The notes beneath the pieces were generated by a model. It did not search any database. It saw only the letters and a list, made by a program, of their open reading frames with translations, and was not told the origin of the DNA. Position numbers and translations under genes: made by a program. From Algoriphagus kandeliae (GTDB taxonomy: Bacteria; Bacteroidota; Bacteroidia; Cytophagales; Cyclobacteriaceae), in assembly GCF_004571135.1 (NCBI RefSeq), contig NZ_SPSB01000003.1:620001-684000 (forward strand): a stretch of DNA of 64,000 nucleotides, written 5' to 3'. How positions within the stretch are numbered: the stretch's first letter is position 1; each line of letters starts with the position of its first letter. Positions 7,810-17,220 of this stretch are shown in pieces.

Positions 7810-10584
7810 ATGGCGGAATATAATTTCAGGGAAATCGAACAAAAGTGGCAAAGCTACTGGAGAGAAAACGGAACCTTCAAAGCTGAAGTAGACCCTAATC
7901 GAGAAAAGTTTTATTCCCTGGACATGTTTCCATACCCATCTGGGGCGGGTCTTCACGTAGGACACCCGCTGGGTTACATTGCTTCTGATATCGTCAGTCG
8001 GTTCAAGATGCTCAAAAGGTTCAATGTCCTTCACCCCATGGGATATGACTCTTTTGGCTTGCCAGCTGAGCAATACGCCATTCAAACTGGCCAACATCCC
8101 GCATTAACTACAGAGCAAAATATTACCCGCTACACAGAACAGCTAAAAAATATAGGTTTTGCTTTTGATTGGGATCGGGAAGTTCGCACCTCGGACCCTT
8201 CTTATTACAAGTGGACGCAGTGGATTTTCATGCAACTTTTCAAAAGCTATTATGATTTGGAAGCGGACAAGGCTATGCCTATTGCTGACTTAGTAAAGCG
8301 ATTTGAAAAAGAGGGGAATTCTAGCGTGAAAGCTGTCTGTGATGATGAAACCCCAACTTTTACAGCTTCAGAATGGAATGCATTTTCTGAAAAAGAAAAG
8401 CAGGAAATGTTGCTTCGATATAGGCTCACCTACTTGGCCGAAACAACGGTAAACTGGTGCCCAGCTTTGGGAACGGTACTTTCTAATGATGAGGTAAAGG
8501 ATGGTTTTTCTGAAAGAGGGGGACATCCTGTGGAGCGAAAGAAAATGATGCAATGGTCCATGCGGATCACTGCTTATGCTGATCGCTTGCTTCAGGGTTT
8601 GGAAAAAGTAGATTGGTCCGAGCCAATCAAAGAAATGCAGCGAAACTGGATCGGAAAGTCCATCGGAGCTGAGGTTCTTTTTGAGGTGAAAGGCTCTGAC
8701 AAAAAAATTAAAGTTTTCACAACAAGGGTCGATACCATTTTTGGAGTGACCTATTTGGCTTTGGCACCTGAGTCAGATTTGGCTGCTGAATTAGTTACAG
8801 ATGACCAACGAGAAACTGCAGAAGCATATATCGAAGTAGCTAAAAATCGCTCCGAACGTGAGCGAATGAGCGATGTAAAGACCATTTCTGGAGCTTTCAC
8901 AGGATCTTATGCCATTAACCCTTTCAATGGAGAAGAAATCCAAATCTGGGTAGCTGATTATGTATTGGCTGGATATGGAACAGGCGCAGTGATGGCCGTA
9001 CCGGCACATGATGAGCGTGATTATAATTTCGCCAAACACTTCGGCTTAGAAATTAGGCAGGTGATTGAAGGCTCAATGGAAAACGGGTCTTTCCCAGGCA
9101 AAGACGGTCTGATTATCAATTCTGGCTTCATCTCAGGCTTGTATATGAAAGAAGCCATGCAGAAATGTATCGAGTTTCTGGAAGAAAAAGGAATCGGAAA
9201 GGGCAAAATCCAATACCGTATGCGGGATGCTATTTTCACTCGACAGCGCTATTGGGGAGAACCGCTACCTGTTTATTTCAAAGATGGTTTACCGTATTTG
9301 ATCGATGAAAAAGATCTTCCACTAGTCCTTCCTGAGGTAGATAAATATTTACCAACCGAAGATGGAGAGCCACCTCTAGGTCGAGCTAAAAACTGGACTT
9401 ATGAAACAGAAGATGGAGAATATCCTTTGGAACTCTCCACTATGCCGGGTTGGGCTGGATCAAGTTGGTATTTCTTCCGATACATGGATCCCAAAAACGA
9501 TCAGGTTTTCGCAGACAAAGCAAAAACTGATTATTGGGGAGCAGTAGATCTGTACATCGGTGGTTCAGAACATGCTACTGGTCATTTGCTGTATTCCCGT
9601 TTCTGGACGAAATTTTTATATGATATCGGAGCGGTGAGCATTGATGAACCATTCCAAAAAATGATCAACCAAGGAATGATCCAAGGTCGATCCAATTTTG
9701 TGTATAGAATAAAAGGAACAAATAAGTTTGTCTCTCTAGGATTGAAGGATCAATATGATACTTCAGCTATGCATGTGGACGTGAATATCGTTCACAACGA
9801 CCAATTGAACCTTGAAAAATTCAAAGCTTGGAGACCAGATTTGGCTGATGCCGAATTCATTTTGGAAGATGGCAAATACATCTGTGGTTCAGAGGTGGAG
9901 AAAATGTCGAAGTCCAAGTACAACGTGGTCAATCCAGATGATATCATTGAGCGCTATGGGGCGGATACCTTGAGATTGTATGAGATGTTCTTGGGTCCTT
10001 TAGAGCAATTCAAACCTTGGAATACCAATGGAATTGACGGCGTTTTCAAGTTTCTTCGAAAGCTTTGGAACCTATACCATAATTCAAAAGGTGAATTTGA
10101 AGTTTCGGATGCTCCTGCAAGCAAGGAAGAATTAAAAGCCCTTCATAAGGCCATCAAAAAAATGGAAGAGGATATGGCTTCCTACGTCTTCAATACTTCT
10201 GTTTCCTCATTCATGATTTGCGTGAACGAATTGACTGCTTTGAAATGTAACAAGCGGGAAGTTTTAGAACCTTTGGCAGTTTTGATCTCTCCTTATGCAC
10301 CTCACGTGGCGGAAGAGCTTTGGTCATTATTGGGTCATGAAGGTTCGGTAACAACGGCATCATTCCCTGAATTCAAGGAAGAATATCTGGTAGAAAGCAA
10401 CTTTGAATATCCAATCATGATCAATGGAAAGATGCGTTCGAAAGTATCCCTGCCATTGGATTTGAACAAAGAGGATATTGAAAAGGCAGCCTTGGCAGAT
10501 GAAACAGTTCAAAAATGGCTGGAAGGTAAAGCACCGAAAAAAGTGATTGTCGTTCCGGGAAAAATCGTGAACTTGGTTATCTAA
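7810..10584 (+). CDS. leuS: Leucine--tRNA ligase
   Basis: A class I aminoacyl-tRNA synthetase of 924 residues that charges tRNA-Leu in the cytoplasm. The ATP-binding HIGH motif is HVGH at 49-52 within [16 protein letters not shown]. The KMSKS motif is at about 698-702 ([11 protein letters not shown]). The CP1 editing domain is present between them ([36 protein letters not shown], with the Asp that discriminates misacylated tRNA). The C-terminal anticodon-binding and Leu-specific domains end in [14 protein letters not shown]. It ends at its own terminator. Confidence 0.98.
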   Translation: MAEYNFREIEQKWQSYWRENGTFKAEVDPNREKFYSLDMFPYPSGAGLHVGHPLGYIASDIVSRFKMLKRFNVLHPMGYDSFGLPAEQYAIQTGQHPALTTEQNITRYTEQLKNIGFAFDWDREVRTSDPSYYKWTQWIFMQLFKSYYDLEADKAMPIADLVKRFEKEGNSSVKAVCDDETPTFTASEWNAFSEKEKQEMLLRYRLTYLAETTVNWCPALGTVLSNDEVKDGFSERGGHPVERKKMMQWSMRITAYADRLLQGLEKVDWSEPIKEMQRNWIGKSIGAEVLFEVKGSDKKIKVFTTRVDTIFGVTYLALAPESDLAAELVTDDQRETAEAYIEVAKNRSERERMSDVKTISGAFTGSYAINPFNGEEIQIWVADYVLAGYGTGAVMAVPAHDERDYNFAKHFGLEIRQVIEGSMENGSFPGKDGLIINSGFISGLYMKEAMQKCIEFLEEKGIGKGKIQYRMRDAIFTRQRYWGEPLPVYFKDGLPYLIDEKDLPLVLPEVDKYLPTEDGEPPLGRAKNWTYETEDGEYPLELSTMPGWAGSSWYFFRYMDPKNDQVFADKAKTDYWGAVDLYIGGSEHATGHLLYSRFWTKFLYDIGAVSIDEPFQKMINQGMIQGRSNFVYRIKGTNKFVSLGLKDQYDTSAMHVDVNIVHNDQLNLEKFKAWRPDLADAEFILEDGKYICGSEVEKMSKSKYNVVNPDDIIERYGADTLRLYEMFLGPLEQFKPWNTNGIDGVFKFLRKLWNLYHNSKGEFEVSDAPASKEELKALHKAIKKMEEDMASYVFNTSVSSFMICVNELTALKCNKREVLEPLAVLISPYAPHVAEELWSLLGHEGSVTTASFPEFKEEYLVESNFEYPIMINGKMRSKVSLPLDLNKEDIEKAALADETVQKWLEGKAPKKVIVVPGKIVNLVI

Positions 10585-10604
10585 TCAATAATAAATCAAA
10601 GAAG

Positions 10605-10630
10605 AAGGGGAAGCTTGGTTTCCCCTTTTT
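10605..10630 (+). terminator. Rho-independent terminator of leuS
   Basis: AAGGGGAA (10605-10612) pairs with TTCCCCTT (10620-10627), followed by a run of T. It lies 20 bases after the leuS stop. Confidence 0.85.
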
Positions 10631-10670
10631 CATTTTAGGGCTTACCTTAGCTTAATCAATTTTTCAGCCC

Positions 10671-11717
10671 ATGATTATTTACACATTTCCAGTCCACACT
10701 GCCTTTATTGAAAGGGATTTGGAAATGATCCGTCCGGAATCAAAGATTCACCCTCTTGTCTTTACCAATAAGCCTCTTTTTCTTCCCTTTTTCTTTATAC
10801 TCCAATTTTTTCAATTGTTATGGTTTTTGCCCAAAACCAGCCAATACCTCTGTTTTTTTGGGGGCTATCATAGTGTACTTCCTGTTTGGTTTGGAAAAAT
10901 ATTCGGAAAACGATGCACTATCCAAGCCGGCGGAATGGACTGCATGAATATGCCTCAAATCGGTTATGGAAATTTTAGGAAAAAGTGGCTGCGAAAAGCC
11001 ACCGTCTACTCCTTTAAAAATTGCTCACTGATTCTCCCCGTTGCAGAGGCTTTAGTCAAGCAGAATTATTCCTTTGACCCAACTCTTCCTCCCAAACAGG
11101 GCTTACTCAATCTAATTCCTGACCTGAAAACACAAATCCAAGTTATCCCAAATGGCTTTGATACGGAATTCTGGAAGAACCAAAATAAACCCCGAAATGC
11201 CTGGAGCTTTTTATCAGTAGCAACAGGGACAGCAGAACCTACTCGAGCTCGGGTCAAAGGATATGACCTAATCGAAAAATTTGCCAAAAATCATCCCGAT
11301 TGGGATTTTACCTTGTTGGGAGATTCAGTTTATCAACCAAAGAGTTCAAATATTGAAGTTTTAGGAAAATTGGATTCTAAAAAGCTTCGGGAACTTTACA
11401 ATTCCCATCAATTTTACTTGCAGCTTTCTACCACCGAAGGATTTCCAAATGCTCTCGGTGAAGCTATGTCTTGTGGTTGCATTCCAATTGGATCTGCTGT
11501 AGGGGCTATTGCGGAAATTATTGGGGATTGCGGGGGAATATTGGCCAAAAAGGATCTTCAACTTTTAGAAGAATTAATGCAAGAGATAGCAGCGAAGGAT
11601 TTGCTAAAATTATCCAAAAATGCTTCTACCCGAATTGCCCAAAATTTTTCTTTCGAAAAACGAAAAAAGGCCCTTTTAGAGGCCTTAGGATTCAATTATT
11701 CCAGTAATTCAATCTGA
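10671..11717 (+). CDS. Glycosyltransferase, GT4-like
   Basis: A 348-residue GT-B fold enzyme that should transfer a sugar from a nucleotide sugar, probably to an envelope glycan. The C-terminal half shows the GT4 pattern: IQVIPNGFDTEFW, FLSVATGTAEPTRARVKGYDL, WDFTLLGDS, and the donor-site E-x7-E region STTEGFPNALGEAMSCGCIPIGS. The N-terminal half has a short membrane-associating stretch (FLPFFFILQFFQLLWFLP). There is no neighbouring polysaccharide cluster. Its last 22 bases overlap the 3' end of the convergent Crp/Fnr gene. Confidence 0.85.
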   Translation: MIIYTFPVHTAFIERDLEMIRPESKIHPLVFTNKPLFLPFFFILQFFQLLWFLPKTSQYLCFFGGYHSVLPVWFGKIFGKRCTIQAGGMDCMNMPQIGYGNFRKKWLRKATVYSFKNCSLILPVAEALVKQNYSFDPTLPPKQGLLNLIPDLKTQIQVIPNGFDTEFWKNQNKPRNAWSFLSVATGTAEPTRARVKGYDLIEKFAKNHPDWDFTLLGDSVYQPKSSNIEVLGKLDSKKLRELYNSHQFYLQLSTTEGFPNALGEAMSCGCIPIGSAVGAIAEIIGDCGGILAKKDLQLLEELMQEIAAKDLLKLSKNASTRIAQNFSFEKRKKALLEALGFNYSSNSI

Positions 11718-12334
11718 TTTCGATTGACCCTTACGACCCCACGTTGCTCTAATTTTTTCAACAGGCGGGTAATCACTTCCCGACTGGAATTTAGTTCCTG
11801 AGCTATTTGCTGATGGGTTTTATGGATAATAGAACTTTGACTCGCCGCCGAATTTTTTTCCAAATACTCCAACAAACGCTCATCCATTCGATGAAATGCA
11901 ATCCCATCAACCACTTTCAACAATTCTTCAAATCGATCCTGATAGGTATCCATGACGAAATAATACCAAGATTGGTATTTGGGCATCCATTCATCGAGTT
12001 TAGAAATCGGAACAGAAATAATGATGGTCTCCTCTTCAGGAATAGCTTTGATTTTGGAATATCCCTCTCGAGCCGAACAAATCATCGTGATTGCACAGGC
12101 TTCTCCCGGGCCTAGATAGTACAAAAACAACTCGTGATCGTCTTCATCCTCCCGAAAAACCTTTACCTGACCGGATACTATCAAGGGGATGATTTCAACT
12201 TTTTGACCGATATCCATCATCAAGGCATCAGGTGGCAAAACTTGCAAGGTTGCGATGGATAGAATTTCCTCTTTGAGTCCTGCTTCAAAAGTTGGATAAC
12301 AAAGCTCTAAAAACTCTCCGATTTGTTTTTTCAT
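11696..12334 (-). CDS. Crp/Fnr-family transcriptional regulator
   Basis: A 212-residue regulator with an N-terminal cyclic-nucleotide-binding-like jelly roll (PLIVSGQVKVFREDEDDHELFLYYLGPGEACAITMICS), a dimerisation helix (about 110-145), and a C-terminal winged helix (THQQIAQELNSSREVITRLLKKLEQRGVVRV; recognition helix SSREVITRLLKKL). It lacks the N-terminal four-cysteine cluster of classical Fnr, and the cAMP-binding residues of Crp are not evident. Cysteines in GEACAITMICS might sense redox or NO, but that is inference. The gene diverges from cydAB; a palindrome at 12357-12380 lies 23 bases upstream of its start, suggesting autoregulation plus control of cydAB. Confidence 0.92.
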   Translation of the reverse strand: MKKQIGEFLELCYPTFEAGLKEEILSIATLQVLPPDALMMDIGQKVEIIPLIVSGQVKVFREDEDDHELFLYYLGPGEACAITMICSAREGYSKIKAIPEEETIIISVPISKLDEWMPKYQSWYYFVMDTYQDRFEELLKVVDGIAFHRMDERLLEYLEKNSAASQSSIIHKTHQQIAQELNSSREVITRLLKKLEQRGVVRVNRNQIELLE

Positions 12335-12356
12335 GAACGAAAGTTGTTGTTAATTG

Positions 12357-12380
12357 AAAAGGTGACCAGAATCACCTTTT
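12357..12380. promoter_or_regulatory. Crp/Fnr-type operator between the regulator gene and the cyd operon
   Basis: AAAAGGTGA (12357-12365) and TCACCTTTT (12372-12380) form perfect 9-base arms around 6 bases. The centre (12368.5) lies 28.5 bases before a perfect TAnnTTTG box at 12397, so about -42 from the expected start of transcription, which is class II activator position. Confidence 0.8.
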
Positions 12381-12396
12381 TCTTTTTTTCGAAAGG

Positions 12397-12404
12397 TAAT
12401 TTTG
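12397..12404 (+). promoter_or_regulatory. Predicted -7 box of the cyd operon (TAATTTTG)
   Basis: A perfect TAnnTTTG match 33 bases before the small membrane protein gene. No TTTG lies at the -33 position, consistent with dependence on the activator bound just upstream. Confidence 0.7.
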
Positions 12405-12437
12405 AAAAAGTTTGTTCCAAATAGAACTCCTTAAAAT

Positions 12438-12635
12438 ATGAAATCAAATACCCAAGTTCTTTTTTTACTCGGTTTAGGGTTAATGATTTCATATAGAATC
12501 CTCGTAAAGATACCATTTTTAAGAGAAGGTTTTGGTGGATTTGACGGAGCAAAACTTTTAAAAATTCTGATCGGCTTGGTATTCATCGTGACTACTTTTC
12601 TGATTTACAAAAATTCCAAAAAACAAGTATTATGA
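12438..12635 (+). CDS. Small two-helix membrane protein upstream of cydA
   Basis: A 65-residue protein with two hydrophobic segments (VLFLLGLGLMISYRILV and LLKILIGLVFIVTTFLIY) joined by a loop with GFGGFDGAKL, and a basic tail. It is the first gene of the cyd operon, and its stop overlaps the cydA start as ATGA (12632-12635), so translation is probably coupled. I do not recognise the family. Position and size recall small bd-oxidase accessory subunits such as CydX/CydS, but those are shorter and have one helix. A role in oxidase assembly or stability is inference. Confidence 0.75.
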   Translation: MKSNTQVLFLLGLGLMISYRILVKIPFLREGFGGFDGAKLLKILIGLVFIVTTFLIYKNSKKQVL

Positions 12636-14023
12636 CTTGGGATGTAGAAACGCTCTCACGCATTCAGTTTGCCTTCACCATTATGTTTCATTACATATTC
12701 CCTCCTTTTAGTATTGGGTTGGGATTACTATTGGTGGTCTTTGAATCGCTTTTTCTAATTACGAAAAAGAAAATCTATGAGAAAATCACTCGATTTTGGA
12801 TTAAGATTTTCGCGGCTAATTTCTCTGTAGGAGTAGCTTCTGGGATTGTAATGGAATTTGAGTTTGGCACCAATTGGTCTACTTATTCCAGATTTGTAGG
12901 AGATATTTTCGGTTCCCCATTGGCCGCCGAGGGAATTTTTGCCTTCTTCTTAGAGTCAGGCTTTTTGGCCATTCTCCTTTTTGGCTGGAATAGGGTAAAG
13001 CCCGGAATGCACCTTTTCGCAACGATCATGGTAGCCTTGGGAAGTATGCTGTCCGGATTTTGGATTGTGGTTGCCAACAGCTGGCAGCAAACGCCTGTGG
13101 CCTATGAAATTGTTGTAGACTATGGGATCAGAAGAGCTGTAATCACAGACTTTTGGGAAATGGTTTTCAACCCTTCATCCATGGTCAGGTTTACTCATGT
13201 GATTCTGGGAGCTTGGATTCAGGGCGCTTTTTTGGTAATGAGCGTTTCAGCCTATTACCTCATCAAAAAGAAAAATATTGAATTTGCACAAAAATCTTTC
13301 GCCATTGCCTTGGGGTTAGCCGCTATCGCTTCCATTGCTCAACCGCTAGTTGGTCATGAACACGCCAAGGTGGTTGAAGAATGGCAACCTGCAAAATTGG
13401 CGGCATTTGAGGGACTTTATGAAACCCAAACTAATGCCCCACTCTATCTTTTTGGCTGGACGGATCCTGAAAAAAGAGAAACTTCCGGCATTGCCATTCC
13501 GGGAATGCTGAGCTTTTTGGTTCATGGAGATTTCGAGGGTGAAGTCAAAGGACTTGAAGAATTTCCAGAGGAAGATTGGCCGGCTGTTAACGGGGTATTT
13601 CAAAGCTATCACCTTATGGTAGCTTTAGGGATGCTATTTATTGGAGCTACGGTTTTAAGTCTGATTTTGCTTTGGAAGAAAAAACTATTCACTCCAAGTT
13701 GGTCTTGGTTGATCAAATTATATGTACCTGCCGTTGCCTTACCTGTCTTAGCCAACCAATTGGGATGGGTTTCTGCAGAAAGAGGCCGTCAGCCTTGGAT
13801 CGTGCAAGGCCTTCTCCGTACAAGTGAAGGAGTCTCAAAATCCATTTCTACACCGGAAGTGATGATTTCTTTACTCTTGTTTTTGCTGGTTTACATTCTA
13901 CTCTTCTTCGTTTGGCTCTATGTACTGGATCGTGAGATCAAACATGGACCTGAACACTTGGCCGCAGTGGAAGTCGGATTTAAGAAAAAAGCAGAACGAA
14001 TGGACGCAATAAAATCACATTAA
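12632..14023 (+). CDS. cydA: Cytochrome bd ubiquinol oxidase subunit I
   Basis: A 463-residue integral membrane subunit that carries haems b558, b595 and d and oxidises quinol with oxygen at high affinity. It starts [29 protein letters not shown], in which His20 corresponds to the conserved N-terminal haem ligand. It contains the signature [16 protein letters not shown] and multiple membrane helices. The region between helices is short compared with E. coli CydA, so this is the short Q-loop type. It is coupled upstream to the 65-residue protein by ATGA and downstream to cydB by a 3-base gap. Confidence 0.97.
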   Translation: MTWDVETLSRIQFAFTIMFHYIFPPFSIGLGLLLVVFESLFLITKKKIYEKITRFWIKIFAANFSVGVASGIVMEFEFGTNWSTYSRFVGDIFGSPLAAEGIFAFFLESGFLAILLFGWNRVKPGMHLFATIMVALGSMLSGFWIVVANSWQQTPVAYEIVVDYGIRRAVITDFWEMVFNPSSMVRFTHVILGAWIQGAFLVMSVSAYYLIKKKNIEFAQKSFAIALGLAAIASIAQPLVGHEHAKVVEEWQPAKLAAFEGLYETQTNAPLYLFGWTDPEKRETSGIAIPGMLSFLVHGDFEGEVKGLEEFPEEDWPAVNGVFQSYHLMVALGMLFIGATVLSLILLWKKKLFTPSWSWLIKLYVPAVALPVLANQLGWVSAERGRQPWIVQGLLRTSEGVSKSISTPEVMISLLLFLLVYILLFFVWLYVLDREIKHGPEHLAAVEVGFKKKAERMDAIKSH

Positions 14024-14026
14024 GCT

Positions 14027-15103
14027 ATGGACTTCAACATTGTCTGGTACATATTGGTAGGAGTGCTTCTAATAGGATATGCCATTTTGGATGGCTTTGA
14101 TTTGGGAGTGGGGATTTTGCATCTACGAAGCAAAGGAGATTATAATCGACGCATTTTGATGAATGCCATCGGTCCTGTTTGGGATGGAAATGAAGTTTGG
14201 CTCATTACCGCAGGTGGAGCTCTTTTTGCGGCTTTTCCTAATGTCTATGCCACCGCTTTTTCAAGCTTTTACCTTCCATTCATGCTTCTCCTGGTAGCCT
14301 TGATTTTTCGGGCGGTTTCCATAGAGTTTCGGTCCAAAGAAGAAAATCCACGCTGGCGAAATTTTTGGGATTGGGGATTCAGTATAGGCTCTATTACAGC
14401 AGCTCTTCTTTTTGGAATTGCGATCGGAAATGTGGTCATGGGATTCCACATTGGTAGTGACATGGAATACCAAGGAAATTTCTTCGACCTACTCAATCCT
14501 TATTCTTTGGCTGCAGGATTCTTTGCCTTATCCATGTTTGCTCTGCATGGCGCCATTTACCTTAACATGAAGACAGAAGGGGAGCTCCAAAAACAGATTC
14601 AAGGATGGATCAAAACCAATTATTGGATTTTTGTGATTTTCTATTTGATCTTCTCCGGCCTGACGCTTTATATGAAGCCAGAAATGATTGCTAATTTTTC
14701 ATTCGGTCAAATTGACCTTCCAGGAAATAAACATGAATTGGTAGAAAATCATCAGACTTTAATTTCTGTATTTGCCTGGACGGTGGTTTTCTTGAATATT
14801 CTAGCAATAGCAAATATCCCACGAACCTTAGCAAAGGGAAACTATGGCTGGACCTTTATTTCCTCAGCCAGCATGATTGGAGCAATTGTGATGCTTTTTG
14901 CGCTTGGTATATTTCCAAACTTAATGATTTCCAATTTAGACCCAGCCTTCAATTTGGATATTTACAATGCTGCTTCTTCCCAATACACCCTGAAAACTAT
15001 GGCTATTTTAGCTGCTTTCGGGCTTCCATTTGTCGTTTCCTACACGGTGATTATTTATTGGACCTATAGAGGAAAAGTTAAGCTGGATGAAAACAGTTAT
15101 TGA
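14027..15103 (+). CDS. cydB: Cytochrome bd ubiquinol oxidase subunit II
   Basis: A 358-residue multi-helix membrane protein pairing with CydA. It opens MDFNIVWYILVGVLLIGYAILDGFDLGVGIL, the typical CydB start with the GFDLG motif, followed by GPVWDGNEVWLITAGGALFAAFP, also diagnostic. The 3-base gap to cydA indicates one operon. No cydCD exporter lies in the window. Confidence 0.97.
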   Translation: MDFNIVWYILVGVLLIGYAILDGFDLGVGILHLRSKGDYNRRILMNAIGPVWDGNEVWLITAGGALFAAFPNVYATAFSSFYLPFMLLLVALIFRAVSIEFRSKEENPRWRNFWDWGFSIGSITAALLFGIAIGNVVMGFHIGSDMEYQGNFFDLLNPYSLAAGFFALSMFALHGAIYLNMKTEGELQKQIQGWIKTNYWIFVIFYLIFSGLTLYMKPEMIANFSFGQIDLPGNKHELVENHQTLISVFAWTVVFLNILAIANIPRTLAKGNYGWTFISSASMIGAIVMLFALGIFPNLMISNLDPAFNLDIYNAASSQYTLKTMAILAAFGLPFVVSYTVIIYWTYRGKVKLDENSY

Positions 15104-15112
15104 CTTTCCAGA

Positions 15113-15126
15113 GTGACGAAAATCAC
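15113..15126. promoter_or_regulatory. Crp/Fnr-type operator upstream of the DUF2202-cytochrome c pair
   Basis: GTGACGAAAATCAC has GTGA and TCAC arms separated by 6 bases, the same pattern as the cyd operator. It starts 10 bases after the cydB stop and 71 bases before the next start codon. I see no clear TAnnTTTG box at the expected distance; TAGCTGAA (15144) is a weak candidate. Confidence 0.65.
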
Positions 15127-15183
15127 CACCTGTTTGGGTTTTTTAGCTGAAATTAATCAAGGATAAAAAGCCCACATATAACT

Positions 15184-15798
15184 ATGAAACGCTTATTCAC
15201 ATTCGCATTCCTACTGCTTTCATTTGTCTCCTGCCAGGACGACAAGGAAAAGGACCCGGTAATAATTCCGCAGGTCAGCACCGCAGTAAAAGAAACTCTT
15301 CTTTTTACAAGGGAAGAGGAGAAAATGGCCCACGATGTCTATGCTTATGCATATTCCAAGTATGACCTTCAGGTATTTGAAAATATTATTTCCAGTGAAT
15401 CACAACATGTAACAGCCGTATTGACCAATATGGATAGGTTAAACTTGGATGATCCCTTGGATGGTAGCACTACTGAAGGTGAATTCACAATTCCTGCAAT
15501 TCAAACCCTTTACGCGGAATTGATCGCTAGAGTAGATATTTCCCATCAAGAAGCAATTCTTGTAGGGTTGTATATAGAGGATATGGATATCCTTGATCTT
15601 CAAAATGCAATCAAAGAAACCAATGATGATCAATTAGCATCACTTTATGAAAATCTCATGTGTGGTTCTAAAAATCATATGAGAGCATTTGAAGGACAAG
15701 CATCCACTCTTGGACTTACCTACACACCAGAATTTATCACTCAAGCAGAATACGACCTAATCATCAGCACTCCAAAGAGCACCTGTTCCGGACTTTAA
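15184..15798 (+). CDS. DUF2202 ferritin-like lipoprotein
   Basis: A 204-residue exported lipoprotein: MKRLFTFAFLLLSFVSCQDD carries an SPII lipobox ending at Cys17. The rest is a helical ferritin-like domain of the DUF2202 type. Putative metal ligands are seen in REEEKMAHDVYAYA, SSESQHVTAVL, LYIEDMDILDL and CGSKNHMRAFEGQ, a four-helix carboxylate/histidine pattern. Function in the family is not established; iron or oxidant handling is inferred from the fold. The cytochrome c gene follows after 11 bases, so the two are likely co-transcribed, and a Crp/Fnr-type site lies upstream. Confidence 0.85.
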   Translation: MKRLFTFAFLLLSFVSCQDDKEKDPVIIPQVSTAVKETLLFTREEEKMAHDVYAYAYSKYDLQVFENIISSESQHVTAVLTNMDRLNLDDPLDGSTTEGEFTIPAIQTLYAELIARVDISHQEAILVGLYIEDMDILDLQNAIKETNDDQLASLYENLMCGSKNHMRAFEGQASTLGLTYTPEFITQAEYDLIISTPKSTCSGL

Positions 15799-15809
15799 TT
15801 CATGAGCAA

Positions 15810-16268
15810 ATGAACATAATCCCACTATTAGTTGCAATTCTTGTATTTGTAGCAAAACCAGAAAATCAAATTCCTCAAAACCAACAATTCCTAAAATCAG
15901 AAAATCCAGATGTAGAAGGATTGCTTTTGCTTCAAAAGCATTGCTATACCTGCCACAATCCAAAGTCCAAATCTCATGATGAAATCATTGCTCCCCCTCT
16001 TTGGGGAGTAAAAAATCATTACCTGAAAGCTTATCCTGAAAAGGAACCTTTCACTGAAGCAATGAAAAGCTTTGTTCAGAATCCAAATGAAGAAAAAGCC
16101 TTGATGAAAGGACCTATCAAACGATTTGGACTCATGCCAAAGCCTATGATCTCTGATACAGATTTGGAAAAGATCGTCAATTACCTCTATGAAAACGAGA
16201 TCGAAAATCCTGCATGGCACATAGAAAAAGACAATCACAAAAATGGATCTGAATGGCCTCGGGAGTGA
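15810..16268 (+). CDS. Monohaem cytochrome c, exported
   Basis: A 152-residue protein with a hydrophobic N-terminus (MNIIPLLVAILVFVAKP) that should target it to the periplasm. Haem is attached at CYTCH in LLLLQKHCYTCHNPKSKSHD, and the likely sixth ligand is the Met of KRFGLMPKPMI, giving a small class I c-type cytochrome with a C-terminal helix (DTDLEKIVNYLYENEI). It may carry electrons to or from the DUF2202 protein encoded just upstream, or to another oxidase; this is inference from the pairing. Its last codons overlap the operator of the peroxiredoxin gene. Confidence 0.87.
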   Translation: MNIIPLLVAILVFVAKPENQIPQNQQFLKSENPDVEGLLLLQKHCYTCHNPKSKSHDEIIAPPLWGVKNHYLKAYPEKEPFTEAMKSFVQNPNEEKALMKGPIKRFGLMPKPMISDTDLEKIVNYLYENEIENPAWHIEKDNHKNGSEWPRE

Positions 16269-16278
16269 CCTAGGTCAC
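16265..16278. promoter_or_regulatory. Crp/Fnr-type operator upstream of the peroxiredoxin gene
   Basis: GTGACCTAGGTCAC is a perfect 14-base palindrome. It covers the stop codon of the cytochrome c gene. Its centre (16271.5) is 29.5 bases before TAGATTTG at 16301, nearly the same distance as at the cyd promoter. Confidence 0.78.
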
Positions 16279-16300
16279 GATTTAAGCCTTAGAACTGAGT

Positions 16301-16308
16301 TAGATTTG
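16301..16308 (+). promoter_or_regulatory. Predicted -7 box of the peroxiredoxin gene (TAGATTTG)
   Basis: A perfect TAnnTTTG match, 29 bases before the start codon at 16338, positioned for class II activation from the palindrome at 16265-16278. Confidence 0.65.
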
Positions 16309-16337
16309 TTCTATCAAATAACAAAATCGATAACACA

Positions 16338-16997
16338 ATGAATACTGAAAAGGAAATAATCACAATGCCAAGAATCGGTGACCAAGCGCCCGATTTTGAG
16401 GCAATGACAACCACTGGGAAAATCAAATTCTCTGAATACATCAAGGATAGCTGGACCATTCTTTTTTCTCACCCAGCCGACTTTACGCCAGTTTGTACTA
16501 CAGAAATGAGTGGTTTTGCTTTGGATCAAAAATTCTTTGATGAGCGAGGCACCAAATTGATCGGATTGAGCATTGACTCTATCCACGCACACATTGCATG
16601 GGTGAATAACGTGAAGAAAAATACTGGCGTTTTATTCGAATTCCCAATTATCGCGGACATCGACATGAGTGTTTCCAAGCTGTATGGAATGCTTCAACCT
16701 GGAGAAAGTGAAACTGCTGCAGTTCGTGCAGTTTTCTTCATCGATCCAAGTGGAAAAATCCGGTTGATCATGTACTACCCATTGAATGTGGGAAGAAATA
16801 TGGACGAGATCAAAAGAGCTTTGATCGCTCTTCAAACAGCTGACAAATACAAAGTGGCTCTTCCTTTAAACTGGACCCCTGGTGAGAAAGCTATCGTTCC
16901 TCCACCAAAAACTGTAGAGGAAATGAAAGAGCGTGAAGCAAGTGATTACGAAATGGTAGACTTCTACCTGGCAAAGAAAGATTTGCCAGATGCATAG
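16338..16997 (+). CDS. 1-Cys peroxiredoxin (Prx6 subfamily)
   Basis: A 219-residue cytoplasmic peroxidase reducing hydrogen peroxide and alkyl hydroperoxides. The peroxidatic cysteine is Cys53 in HPADFTPVCTTEMSGFA, with the P-x3-T/S-x2-C active site. Length and C-terminal extension (LPLNWTPGEKAIVPPP, KTVEEMKERE) are those of Prx6. A second ATG at codon 10 (MPRIGDQAPDFEA) is an equally good start. It has its own promoter and a Crp/Fnr-type operator, and ends at a strong terminator. Confidence 0.94.
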   Translation: MNTEKEIITMPRIGDQAPDFEAMTTTGKIKFSEYIKDSWTILFSHPADFTPVCTTEMSGFALDQKFFDERGTKLIGLSIDSIHAHIAWVNNVKKNTGVLFEFPIIADIDMSVSKLYGMLQPGESETAAVRAVFFIDPSGKIRLIMYYPLNVGRNMDEIKRALIALQTADKYKVALPLNWTPGEKAIVPPPKTVEEMKEREASDYEMVDFYLAKKDLPDA

Positions 16998-17033
16998 ATA
17001 TTTTTTGGATTAAAGGGTTAATTGATGAGAAAG

Positions 17034-17062
17034 CCTCTCCGAATTTTCGGGGAGGTTTTTTT
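17034..17062 (+). terminator. Rho-independent terminator of the peroxiredoxin gene
   Basis: CCTCTCCGAA (17034-17043) pairs with TTCGGGGAGG (17046-17055), followed by seven T. Confidence 0.9.
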
Positions 17063-17220
17063 GTGAGCCCTCATTTGATTAGTCTATTTCTTATAGATTT
17101 CTATATGAATACCAAAAAACCTTTTTTTGACTTTTTAACAAAATTTTTATAGAAATAGGGTCTTTTTGAAACCAGTTTCTTTAAACCCAACAAGAAATCA
17201 AGAATATCTATAAAAAAAGA

